Origin: Cladopsammia gracilis
Taxonomy: Eukaryota; Cnidaria; Anthozoa; Scleractinia; Dendrophylliidae
Length of the DNA: 64,000 bases
NCBI GenBank assembly: GCA_022457155.1
Contig: JAJGOT010000361.1
Span: 620,001-684,000 of the forward strand
Direction of reading: 5' to 3'
The position numbers and the translations under genes were made by a program. Positions 43,901-53,689 of this stretch are shown here, one piece after another. The notes beneath the pieces are model-generated. The model did not search any database. It saw only the letters and a program-made list of their open reading frames with translations, and was not told where the DNA came from. Position 1 is the stretch's first letter; the number at the start of each line of letters is the position of its first letter.

Positions 43901-46900
43901 CTCTGTATACGTAATACCTTTGGTATGTTGCGATTAAAAGAGTGTTTTCACTCACGTGACCGGCGGCCATATTGAAGTGCTAAAGCAATAGGAAATGTTT
44001 AAATAGCTTTCTAAAGTCCCATAAGATTCGTTAAGTACACCAATATAGCCAGATACCACGCAGCTCTTAACAACCTCTAATTTCATTGGACCTGGGTATC
44101 ACGTACGCAGCTCTATTGTTTTCTGGGCTAGGGTCCATTGTTGTATTGTTTTCTCGGAAAATCAGGGAAGCCCTGCTGCGAACTTTGATTTGGGACACCA
44201 ATATGGTCGCCATGACTTCACATACAAACGCTCTATTTTAGTTATGAAGCCTTTTTCCAAATGCACAAAGTGTTAGCACGCGACAGCTTCAACTGTTGTG
44301 TCAATGTACTAATATAGAAATTTTGACTAAAAAGACTGGATTATATTGCATTAGATACATATATAAAAAGGGCAAATTAACAATCAGAGGCGAGATATTA
44401 GAAAAATTAAAGGAGGCACCACCTCTTCCTAATGGTCCACCCTTTTCATTCTCCTTTCTTTCAGAATGTGTATGGAAGACTAGGAATGAAACCTAATAAA
44501 AACCTAATAGACTCATTTGAACACTTCGTTCTTGGAAACAGTGAAAACTTGAAAATGACCCAAATGCTTAAAGTAACTTTGTCAAGGTAAGGCAGCTAGT
44601 TTTTAGAGATTATCCAACAGTGACGCCACTGAGTAATTGGCCCACAGCACGCGCTATTCACATCATACCTATTTTGAAAAATAAACCAATCGAACTGAAA
44701 GATTAACCCTCGGACGAACACGCAAACGTATACCCCAACCGTGGTACACAACCCCCCCCCCCCCCCCCCCCCCCCCTTGGGTTTTTGCGATGTTGCAATA
44801 TTTCGGAAATATTTTTCATCTAATAGATAGCCCGCGATGTGCTCTACAAGATAAGGTAAATATTGTGGGTTGGGGCGCTACTGGGGGTCCGTGACGTCAT
44901 CCAAAATGGCTGCCAATATGGCCGCCATGTTGGATTTTACTAAAAATTGCAAATGTTCTTTGCTAGAGTTGCAAAATAACATACAATTACACAATCTGAT
45001 GCTTTTGGTAGCATTTTATATGCTTTTTCACTGAAGAAAGGTGAAAAACGCGCATTTTTCTTAAAAATGGGTTGACCGCATGTTACTCATGACGTCATAT
45101 CTCGTTACCATAGCAACCGTTTGTCGCCAAACTTTGCCAAAATGTGTCTCAAGGATAAATGAACAGCTACTAAAAACGGCATGTGCTGATTTTAAATGGT
45201 CTTGAAAATATCGGAGAAAAACCGTAAGGGGGGTGGCATCCACCCCCCCCCCCCCTCCCCTTGTACGTCCGAGTGTTAAATAAGAGAGTGAAAAAAGGTA
45301 TCAAAAACAAACAAACTGAATTAGGGTGGTTTCACTTTGAGCTGTATTCTTGGCTTGCACATGACGTCATAAAAATTCAAAAATCTAAATTTTCCATCCA
45401 ACAAAGCTGTTTCTAACATGGAATGTAGATAACAGTGTTACAATTTTACACAAAAAAAGTTTCAGGGTTTAACGATGTTTTGCTTCCGATTTGTAAAGGG
45501 TTCAAATGTGTCACGCATTTCGTCTCGCTATTTCAGATAAGCCGTGAATATATACAAAATTGAACCAGTTGAAAGTTTTTTAGGCATTATAGATTCTTAT
45601 AAGCCGATTTAATGTAACTTATAGTGAATCCAATCTTTTGTGATGGGAGTTTTTGCGTAATTATGACTTTAAAGTTTTGGCCGCCATGTTGGTGTACTGA
45701 AGTGGTACACCAAGATGCCGCTCCATACATTTTTACTAAAAATGTCTTACTTGTTCGTCTATAAATCTTGAACGAAACGCTACAGCACTTCAAAATTTAG
45801 CCCAGATGTGTAGTTTTAAACTATCTACAATTCCATAAACATTTTGGAATCGAAATCTGTTTTTTAATGCTTCTGAATTTTGATATGACATAATATGACA
45901 TTAGTGAAAGCCAATAACAACCTTATCGTGGTGGTGAAGCTTAAGTGTATCTCATTAATCATAAGAGTATGCCGGCGGTGACCATGGTCCCTGCTAAAAC
46001 TAGTTTAGCAGGATTGGACGAGGGATAGAGGCCCGGCGGAGAGCAGCTCTTGTTCTCCAACTGTGGGGAGTTGGGCGACAGGACTGTGATCGCTCGTCAC
46101 GTTAAAAAAAAAATAACCGATTACTGAAACCTCTTAAGAGGTCTTATGTGGCCATTGACACGAAGATAGTAGATGAAGGTTAAAGGTAAAATTGAACATG
46201 AAGATATATATGTTACTTACTAGCCGGGAGGTCCGTATAGGAAAAAACTGTGCCCCAGGTTTTGAGTATGGCTCTAGACCGTAGGCCGAGGACCGTTCTC
46301 AAGCCCGAGAGCACAGTTGTTTCTTATACGGACCGTCCTAGGCCGGTAAATAACTTATTTATTTTTTCCTACTTTAATTCTGCGATTCGCCGTGAAAATC
46401 ATTCATGTACAGCTTTCCAAGAACGCGCGCAAAATCTAAATTAACTCGGCAATCTTCACAACTTTCCATTCATAAACAAATAAACTTAAATTGCAAACTA
46501 GGTGAACTCATTTCTACAAGTTTATGTCTTTCGGTTCTTGTATTTGGCTCCGGTGAGGGTAGGGAAATGTTCTTGCCTACAGCGAAGCCGTGGAAAGATG
46601 AATCATAACTTTTTTCAAATTTTTCTACTAAAAGAAACGTCGATCGTAATTTATTTATAGCACGGCGAAAGCTTAAACTGAGCTGTTCTAATTTAAAAAT
46701 CATATTTTCTTGAATTTAGATAAAAGAGGGTATAAACCGAGAAATAAAAGCATACAAACCGAGCAATGTAGTGAAAGTACGAATTATCTCGTAAAATCCG
46801 ATCGTTATTTAAATGGCTTGTAAATTATTGACAACAAACTAGGACAAGACTAGAATGACAAATTTAAGCAAGACTTTTTAATGAAAATTCACAGGAAGAA

Positions 46901-47768
46901 GAAAATAAAACCGGAAAAATAAGAACACTTAAATCAAATGGAGTCAAAACTTTTGTAAAAAAAGCGCTAGATTGTCTAATTACAGTCATTTTTAAGCCAC
47001 AAATGAGGCTTTGTAAAGAACAGCAACCAACGTCCCGGCCCAATAAACTATAAAATGAACAAATCAGAAAATCCAAACTTGTACTCGCCTATTCGAGGAA
47101 TAACATTGGCCTTTAATTTTACGGCTGATTTCTCCTTCCACTTAGTTTTTCCGGCTCTCTTTCTTCATTGAGTCTTTTTGATACCTCGTTCAAGCGTTAA
47201 GATCTTTAGAGTGTTTTCGGATCTTTGTCTGTGAGCCGATGTCAACCATGGTGAAACTTTGTAACAGTTGGTTTTCTTCATGATTGCTATCTTTGTTTGT
47301 GTCGTTAGATATTTTATCTGGCCAATGAAAATTCACTTTCGCTTTGGCAATTTTCGTCTGCATCCATAATTTGCGAGATAACAACATAATTTACGAGAAA
47401 ACGACAAAATATTTCTGTAAAATTAGAAGCGGTCCGTACGCGGGGTCCGGATGGGAAAATCAGGACCGCTGGAGCGCGCGTAGTTAGCCAATCAGATTCA
47501 AGGATTAAGGATTCCAAACCGCTGAGATGCTTCAGAGAAAATAAAACATCGTATTCTTTGATCCCATACTCCGTTTTATTTCTTTTTCAGAAATGGTGTG
47601 TTAGGAGCTAAATATCTACCAGTGAAAATCGCATTTGATCAAAAAACCAAACGACTTCACCCAGAGCCTATAAAGAACGGAAAATGGATTAGTGTTTGTG
47701 GAGGAGAAGATCAACAATGTCAACAGAGTTGCAAGAATTCGAGAAGGAAGGAAAAGACGTCTGCGTAA
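37868..47768 (+). CDS. pgsAA: CapA/PgsAA-like poly-gamma-glutamate synthesis protein, copy C (seven exons)
   Basis: Exons 37868-37919, 38528-38771, 39154-39298, 39574-39738, 41320-41553, 44465-44586 and 47591-47768 join into a 1140-nt frame (379 aa). Internal exon lengths equal those of copy B and all splice sites are GT-AG. Features: leader 1-17, FVGD 24-27, NLE 65-67, NNH 110-112, HFGQE 213-217, HPHV 245-248. The two-cysteine loop and the cysteine-rich tail are kept; the C-terminus is shorter and less arginine-rich than B (ends KTSA). All metal-binding motifs are intact, so it is likely functional. The leader differs strongly from B's while the core is highly similar. Confidence 0.88.
37960..38275. 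repeat. Harbinger-related MITE remnant in copy C intron 1
   Basis: GCTGTGTTTACACTAGGGCG and neighbouring AAACATGTTT words match the tips of the element at 29830-30359. The left side has CACGTTTTCAGTAAACATG. Its boundary is unclear. Confidence 0.5.
38528..38771 (+). CDS. pgsAA: Copy C exon 2 (GD and NLE motifs)
   Basis: 244 nt after CATCTAG, before AAG/GTAATG. Encodes LLFVGDISFSGP and IANLESPFV. Confidence 0.9.
39154..39298 (+). CDS. pgsAA: Copy C exon 3 (NNH motif)
   Basis: 145 nt after TTCATAG. Reads FAGFDAVTVANNHFNDFG and ends in phase 0 at CCAG/GTATTG. The clear CATAG acceptor supports the matching choice made for copy B. Confidence 0.9.
39574..39738 (+). CDS. pgsAA: Copy C exon 4
   Basis: 165 nt between TTGTTACAG and GTTTAA. 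Encodes GFLGYCDSPS and the second loop cysteine. Confidence 0.9.
39985..40350. mobile_element. Foldback element in copy C intron 4
   Basis: The arm at 39985-40072 (ACTAGAATGGATACTCC, then ACACTTATTAAG) is inverted at 40265-40348 (GGAGTA... reads GAGTATCCATTCTAGT). About 190 bases lie between. No ORF. Confidence 0.8.
41320..41553 (+). CDS. pgsAA: Copy C exon 5 (HFGQE, HPHV, YSLGNF motifs)
   Basis: 234 nt after GTTAAAG, before CCG/GTAATG. Metal-site residues are identical to copy B; GAHPHV is GSHPHV here. Confidence 0.92.
41627..42076. mobile_element. Pogo/Tigger-like MITE in copy C intron 5
   Basis: CAGTCAACTCTCTCTAAGAC at the left and AAAGAAAGTTGACTG at the right are inverted. TA precedes the left tip. 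The interior repeats the word GTGTCCGT about six times (AGAGAGGTGTCCG). No transposase. Confidence 0.8.
42252..42281. repeat. Perfect 30-bp palindrome
   Basis: AAACCTAGCATAATT followed directly by its exact reverse complement, within an AATTAATT-rich tract. Confidence 0.9.
42418..42657. mobile_element. 240-bp MITE with GGGCCRGTTATTTAAACG tips, Harbinger-like
   Basis: Tips GGGCCAGTTATTTAAACGAA and its inverted partner ending CCGGCCC are flanked by AAT on both sides (42415-42417, 42658-42660). GACCGCGGTTTAAG-type words face each other inside. Confidence 0.85.
42778..42902. repeat. Short inverted-repeat element with CTCGGTGTAAAA tips
   Basis: CTCGGTGTAAAAACCTGAC and GTCACAGGTTTTACACCGAG are inverted with an ACA/AAA-rich interior. 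An 84-codon frame across it (42708-42962) is not convincing as a gene. Confidence 0.8.
42903..44464. other. Rest of copy C intron 5
   Basis: Contains a TATAAAATGGGCTC segment near 43231 as in the 6500 repeat, and a repeat at 44050-44165 shared inverted with 33225-33345. No exon seen. Confidence 0.5.
44465..44586 (+). CDS. pgsAA: Copy C exon 6
   Basis: 122 nt after TCTTTCAG, before AAG/GTAAGG. Encodes VYGRLGMKPNKN...LKVTLS, nearly identical to the copy A exon. Confidence 0.9.
44707..45275. mobile_element. TTAA G-tract MITE of family 1 in copy C intron 6
   Basis: TTAA at 44703-44706 and 45276-45279 with tips CCCTCGGACG and CGTCCGAGTG. A run of about 25 C's lies inside the left end and C-tracts inside the right. 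The middle matches 19476-19985 and 28400-29049. Confidence 0.88.
45890..46170 (+). other. Conserved intron 6 block, copy C version
   Basis: Counterpart of 1340-1620, with TCTCATTAATCATAAGAG, GGTGACCATGGTCCCTGC and TTAAGAGGTCTTATGTGG. Confidence 0.5.
46212..46354. mobile_element. Foldback MITE in copy C intron 6
   Basis: GTTACTTACTAGCC...GGTCCGTATA faces TATACGGACC...GGCCGGTAAATAAC. The interior AACTGTGC/GCACAGTT is also paired. A GGTCCGTACGCGG piece recurs at about 47432, so the insertion may extend to 47515. Confidence 0.75.
47591..47768 (+). CDS. pgsAA: Copy C exon 7 (C-terminus)
   Basis: After TTTTTCAG; stop TAA at 47766-47768. Carries LHPEPIKNGKW and a cysteine cluster (VCGGEDQQCQQSC). 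Confidence 0.9.
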
Positions 47769-48189
47769 ACATGACCTAATATAAATGCAGACCATGAGAA
47801 GCTAACTTGCTTTTGCTACGACAGATTTGGTCTTGTTAGGAAACGTACTTCCAAGAACTTGAAGATGCGCAAATGTTGACAGGCGTATATGTTGTGGTTG
47901 TTGTTGCTTATCTTAAATATTACAGTATTTAAAGTATGGCTCTATATTGGATCAGTTCTTCTGGTCATGAAAAGGTGCAGATGATTTCTCGCTATTTGTC
48001 GGAATTACTAAAATAAACATATTATCTATCTTGTTAGAGATCGGCTACGTCTTGGTGTAACATTGTGTTATAGGTTTTTCTTTACTGATTTCTTCTTTTC
48101 CGAAGAAAAGTTCAATAAACAGATCAGGAATCTTCACAAATGTACACATGTTGAGTCATAGCTGATGAAATACAGTTTACTGCAACTTT

Positions 48190-49157
48190 AGGCTCGGACA
48201 CACGGTGCAACGTTTCTTGTAACGCGCAACAGCAGCGTGGGGCACCCCCAAAAAATCTTGTTTCGCGCAACAGTTACATCGTTTGACACCCCAAAAATCT
48301 TGTCTCGCGCAACAGTTGCATCCTGTGACACCCCCAAAAATTCTGGTTGCGCACAACAGTTACATCGCTTAACACCCCAAAATATCTTGTTGCGCGCAAC
48401 AGTTGCATCGTTTGACACCCCAAAAATTCTTGGTACGCGCAACGGTTGCATCATTTGACACCCCAAACAACTTTGTTGCGCGCAATAGTTGCATCGTTTG
48501 ACACCCCAAAAAAATCTTGTTGCCCGCATTAGTTACATCGTTTGACACCCCCAAAAAATCTTGTTGCGCGCAACAGCTACATCGTTTGAGACCCCCAAAA
48601 CATCTTTGAGACCCCCTAAACATCTTGTTTCGCGCAACAGTTACATCGTTTGACACCCCCAAAAACTCTTGTTGCGCGCAACAGTTGCATCGTTTAATTG
48701 ACACCCTCAAAAAATCTTGTTGCGCGCAATAGTTGCATCGTTTGACACCCCCAAAAAATCTTGTTGCCCGCAATAGTTACATCGTTTAACACCACAAAAA
48801 AATCTTGTTGCGCGCAATAGTCACATTGTTGGACATCCCAAAAAATCTTGTTGCACGCAGCAGTTACATCGTTTGACACCCCAAACATTTTTTTTTTTGC
48901 GCGCGACATTATACATCGTTTGACACCCCAAAACATCTTGTTGCGCGCAACAGTTGCATCGTTTGACACCTCCAAAAAATCTTGTTGCGCACAATAGTTG
49001 CATCTGACACCCCAAAAAATCTTGTTGCGCGCAGCAGTTACACCGTTTGACACCCCCAAAAAATATTGTTGCGCGCAACAATTACATCGTTTGATACCCC
49101 CAAATATCTTGTTGCGCGCAACGTTACAAGAAAAGTTTTATCTTGTGTCCGGGTCTT
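48190..49157. mobile_element. Inverted-repeat element filled with a minisatellite
   Basis: The left end GGCTCGGACACACGG...GTTTCTTGTAACG faces the right end CGTTACAAGAAAAG...TGTGTCCGGGTC. TTTA-like bases flank both sides. Copies A and D show uninterrupted flank here. The interior is the 43-bp array of the next entry. Confidence 0.8.
48227..49120. repeat. Minisatellite, about 20 copies of a 43-bp unit
   Basis: Each unit has AACAGTTACATCGTTTGACA, a C-run, an A-run, TCTTGTTGCGCGC, then repeats. GTTGCGCGCAAC at each junction is palindromic. Unit lengths run from 40 to 64. Long overlapping - strand frames are artefacts of the repetition. Confidence 0.95.
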
Positions 49158-49159
49158 TT

Positions 49160-49658
49160 ACTTAGTTCGACGAAAGGAGAATGCTTACTTATCATGACGC
49201 ATTCCATTTACAGTTAAGGTATATCGGACCTAAACGTACGTATGATCCTAAAATTCACTTCACATTGATAACTTATCCTGGACACGCTAGTTTTGAAAGC
49301 GTTTCATATTCATTTCTGTGTAAATCCAGATGAACATAAATGGAGCAGTAAAACATAATTATTTTATACAATCAACCTTTCACAAAACCGCAATTCGGAG
49401 GTTCGCGGCTTAACTGTACCACAACGAATTTAAAATATTGCAATAAATTAATAACTTTAACGATTTGCTCATGAGAGTTATTCCAACGGCAACGTCCATA
49501 AAACAGGCAAGCACACAAGAAAGTTGATTACAAGTAGGTCCATATTTCTCTGGAAGAGTCGAGTGAATGATCTCACGAACGAGCGCAAAAATCGCCTTTC
49601 GCGAGTAGACGCGACGTAACGCGCCCGTCTTTGTCTATTTTTTGTGCTCGTTCGCGTG
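49160..49658. other. Spacer after copy C, partly homologous to 6400-6480
   Basis: CATTTACAG...GGTATATCGGAC...ATTCACTTCAC matches the tandem-unit spacer, confirming a third copy of the unit. No gene before the LTR element. Confidence 0.5.
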
Positions 49659-49663
49659 ACCCC

Positions 49664-49805
49664 TCTTCTATCGGGGTACGGAACAAACTGGTAACGCCAC
49701 GGATAAGACAACACAAGCTTGGTTTATTTGTACCGTTTACATTTCTCCCTCTACTACTCGCTTGCCTCCGGTCAGCGGTCTCTACTAGTATTTCATGTTA
49801 CTACA
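49664..49805 (-). repeat. 3' LTR (element orientation)
   Basis: 142 bp, no difference from the other LTR seen by eye. Such short, identical LTRs imply recent insertion or gene conversion. Confidence 0.9.
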
Positions 49806-49819
49806 TCTCTCTTTTTTTT
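49806..49819 (-). other. Polypurine tract
   Basis: AAAAAAAAGAGAGA lies immediately before the 3' LTR on the - strand. Confidence 0.8.
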
Positions 49820-49859
49820 AACTCAACATATACACTGTTCCTTAGTGTCCTAACTTATC

Positions 49860-50213
49860 TTAGTACTCATCAATGTATCTTTGGGGTCTTTTAAGAGCAG
49901 CTCTCGGTCTAAGACGGGTCAGCTGCCTATCCGGCTGTGGACGTCCGCACGGTTTGGCTGGCTCCTCTACCTCGTCTTGACTGTCAGGAACAAGCGGGTT
50001 TCTGGGTGCTTCCCGGCTTGCTCTCGAGGCTGAAGTAATATCTGGCATCGTAACTCTTGTTGCCAGTGGCTCGAGGATTTCACGGCTCGCGCTATGGGAT
50101 ACGATTGGAGGACTTCCTTCAAGCACTCTTCTCGTCATTCTCCGGTTTCTTCTCACTTGTCCATTAGGGCTCTGTATGACTACCGACCTTGGAGTTACAT
50201 GTTCCTCCATCAC
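49860..50213 (-). pseudogene. Integrase C-terminal tail in a shifted frame
   Basis: 117 codons beginning MMEEHVTPRSVVIQSPNG and rich in Arg/Pro, the expected integrase tail. It lies 55 bases before the polypurine tract region and ends the element's coding part. Confidence 0.7.
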
Positions 50214-51541
50214 CGTACCTTCTGCCTTAAGGTCTGGTATCCATACACGGTCGCCAGGTAAACTCCCTCTACTACTCTGTGTCTGCGGTCGTAGTTTAAC
50301 TTCATTTTTGTACGATACTCCTTCTCCTTTTTCCTGAGGTGGTCGTAGTCTGGGGTCTTTGGCTTCAGCTCATCCGGGTGACAAGGAACTCTAGTGCGTA
50401 GTTTGCGTCCCATGCTCAGTTGCGCAGGAGAATAGCCGTTGTGTAGTGGGGTATCTCTGTAGTTCAGGAGGGCTAAGTACTCGTCACCACTCTTCTTCAG
50501 GATCATCTTCATAGTTTGGACGGCCCTTTCTACTTCTCCATTTGCTTGCGGATATTTTGGAGATGATGTTATGTGCTCAATACCCCAGTCTACGCAAAAT
50601 TCCTTAAATTCATGCGAATCAAATTGAGGGCCGTTATCAGTAAACAGGATGTCTGGAATTCCATGTCTGCTGAAGATGTCTTTCATCTTCACAACAGTCT
50701 GCGCATTGTTCACGTTCTTCGAAACTAAGCAGATCTCTACATCTCTTGAAAAGTAATCTACGGCCAGGAGGTAGTGCTTGTCTTTGTGTTGGAAGAAATC
50801 TACGCCAACTCTCGCCCATGGTCTGCCAGGAAACTCCGTACCTTTCATCGGCTCTATGCGTTCTTTGCGGTACTTCTCGCACATGGCGCAGTTTCGTACA
50901 ACCTTTGTGATGTCTTCAGAAATTCCATGCCACCACACAGAAGATGCAGCGTTTGCACGCGTCTTTGTTATCCCTTGATGACCATCATGTAAGCGTCTCA
51001 GGACGTCTGGTCTCAACTTTGGAGGGATAACTAATCGCCGTCCTCTCAACAGCAAGCCGTTGTGGAGGGATAGGTTGCCCCGTTCGTTCCAGTATTTGCC
51101 AATGGGGCCATAGAGCTTTCGCTTGTATTCAGGCCATCCGTGCTGTACGTAGTGCATCACCATTCTTAGCGTATCATCTTTCATCAACTCAGAGCGTATC
51201 TCGTCCAATCGTTGGTCTGATGCAGGCAGGGTCACCAATACGGCGTTGACATAGGCTTCCACTTCGTTGTGAAGGTCATTCTGTGGGCTGGCCTCATCTG
51301 CTTCCTCCTTGAGAGGGGATCGCGATAATGAGTCCACCGTATACAATAATTTACCAGGGACGTGATGGATGGTGAAGTTGAACCTCATAAGCCGCATTCG
51401 AAACCGCTGAATGCGTATTGGGAGCTCATCTATCAGCTTCGTAGATAACAAGGGAATCAGTGGCTTGTGATCAGTTTCTACCTTAAACTTCATTCCGATC
51501 AAAAAATCTGCCCAGTGTTCAAGCGCCCACGTGATAGCCAA
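50210..51541 (-). pseudogene. Pol C-terminal part: end of RNase H and integrase
   Basis: Opens inside RNase H (AITWALEHWADFL...TDHKPL). The integrase has its HHCC finger at H185, H188, C218 and C221 and catalytic D248, D302 and E338 with the DD35E spacing. A frame break near 50260 ends it, and the C-terminal tail continues in another frame to 49860. Short frames on the opposite strand are shadows. Confidence 0.9.
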
Positions 51542-51729
51542 CGCCTCTTTTTATCTCGTTAATGCGCATGCGCATTAAGCGAGATTTCGGAGTCGAGTAC
51601 GAAAAGGGACAAAAGTTGTTAACAAAATTTTGTGGACTTTTGTCCGGGGGGGTTTCTTGTCCCTTCTTTATAGAAGCTATATTAGGGCATTGAGGATATG
51701 GTTGGTTAAACCGGTTAGGATTTCAAGAA

Positions 51730-52680
51730 AGGCGTCACATACTGCCACTAAAATTTTTGGGGAGCACCCCCGGACCTATTGTTAATTTCCCAAGGGTATT
51801 GGGATGTCAGAACTTGTGATGAACTTGTCATATCTCACATTACATTACCGCAAAGGTATTAAGTCCTTCTTTAAGTTTCGATATCTCACGTTACATATCA
51901 GTTTCAATCATTTGTCGTAAAGCCATTGAAGCTGCTTTAGAAGGGATGCGTTTTCTTGGGAAACGCAGTTTGAGAATTTCACGGTGTATTTTTACGAATG
52001 GAGACGTTTTAAGAAAGTTAAATGGGACAGAAAAGTTTGTGTTTTAATATGAGCGATATGGCAGAGCAAAATAGCATGAACTTTGCGTTTTTTGAGGAGC
52101 ACCGCCGGACCTATTGTTAATTTCCCTAGGGTATTGGGATGTCATGAACTTGTCATAATTATCTCACGCTACGTCACCACAAAGGTATTACAGTTCTTAT
52201 TTAGTTTCGATATCTCACGTTACCTACGGTATCAATAATCTTTCAAATTTCAAATCATTGCCATTAATAGATTTAGGTACATGGTAGAATGTATTGACGG
52301 TGATAAAAATTGCGCTTTGATTATGCAATAGTATGCAAGGGACCTCGTGATTTTGCAGACTTCGTCAAACTATTTCTTGTTTGCTGCAATTCTCTCTACA
52401 GTTCTATTCGTATACAAGTAAAATTTTGTTGTTGACAAAGCAAGCATTTTAACAACCATTTTATAAGCGATCTGAGCGTTTCAATTCAAGACAGACATTG
52501 GAACTTATTATTACGGACTTAATTGAGAAGATATTATTTGAGTGAAGAAAATATCAAGAAGTGGTTAGGATTTTATCGGATACACCGCCACTAAAATTTT
52601 TGGGGAGTACTCCCGGACCTATGTTAATTTCCCTAGGGAATTGGCATGTCATAATTTTTTTTTAAGTTTTGATATATAGC
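51730..52680. repeat. Internal direct repeats of the nested element
   Basis: CCACTAAAATTTTTGGGGAG...CGGACCTATGTTAATTTCCC-type blocks occur at about 51738, 52085 and 52573. Two longer blocks (52265-52500 and 53030-53275, sharing GTATTGACGGTGATAAAAA) are also duplicated. The element grew by internal tandem duplication. Confidence 0.8.
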
Positions 52681-53315
52681 GTTACATATCAATCTTTCAA
52701 ATTTGTTTTTACGTGGATGTGTCCGAGACGGCATTGATCTTCAAAGGTTCAAGAAATTTGTGTTTTTCTTGTCAATCATATGTCGTAAAGCCATTAGTGC
52801 TCATTTAGAAGGGTAAAAAAGGTCAAATGTTCTTGGGAAACGCAGTTTGACTGAAAATTTCACGGTGTATTTTTAAAATGAATGGAGACGTTCTGAGGAA
52901 GTTAAATGGCAAGGGAGCAAAAACAATAATTACTAAGTTCAATTTATGAAATGAATGGCTTTGAGTTCTCATAGTATGTTATCATATGATGAACTACCGA
53001 TCACGCGAACGAAATCATTGCCATTATTAGATTTAGGTACATGGTGGAATGTATTGACGGTGATAAAAATTGCGCTTTGATTATGCAATAGTATGCAAGG
53101 GATCTCGTGATTTTGCTGAACAAACTAATTGTGCAAATGTAGAAGTTATTGTTTGCTGCAATTCTTTCTACAGTTCTATTCGTGTACAAGTAAAAGTTTG
53201 TTGTTCTGAATTGAATGACAAAGCAAGCATTTTAACAACCATTTTATAAACGATTTCAGCGTTTCGATTCAAGACATACATTGGCATTATTACGGACTTA
53301 ACTGAGAAGATATTA

Positions 53316-53675
53316 GTGCCATTTATACGGGAGAAAATAAGACGCGTCTTATCTAAGACGCGACTTAAATAAGATGCGAAGTGTACCATTTATACGTTTG
53401 CGTCCAACATAAGACGCGAAGATCACGTATAAATGGTTCGCGTCTTATTTTGATACGGCGCACTTGTTGTTCACGTCTTATTTAGGACACGAAAGCATTT
53501 ATACGAGGAAGTTCACGTCTTATTTAAGACACGGACAAAATAAGAACTTAAGATAAGTCGCGTCTAAAATAAGACACGAATGCTTATTTTGTACTGTTTA
53601 TACGATCGGTTCGCGTCTTATTTAAGTCGCGTCTTAGATAAGACGCGTCTTATTTTCTGTCGTATAAATGGCCCT
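53316..53675. mobile_element. 360-bp Harbinger-like MITE nested in the nested element
   Basis: ATTA flanks both sides (53312-53315, 53676-53679). The empty site GATATTATTTGAGTG exists in the internal duplicate at about 52530. Tips contain GCCATTTATACG, then AATAAGACGCGTCTTA. The interior is many direct and inverted AAGACGCGA words. Confidence 0.85.
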
Positions 53676-53689
53676 ATTATTTGAGTGCC

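Noticed and set aside
48188..49081. Several overlapping - strand frames of 86-134 codons with repeated VKRCNYCAQQ-like units
   Set aside because: Translation of the 43-bp minisatellite in different frames; unit length is not a multiple of three and frames shift between units.
48227..49120. CRISPR-like look of regular repeats
   Set aside because: There are no unique spacers; the whole 43-bp unit repeats, in an animal genome and inside an inverted-repeat element.
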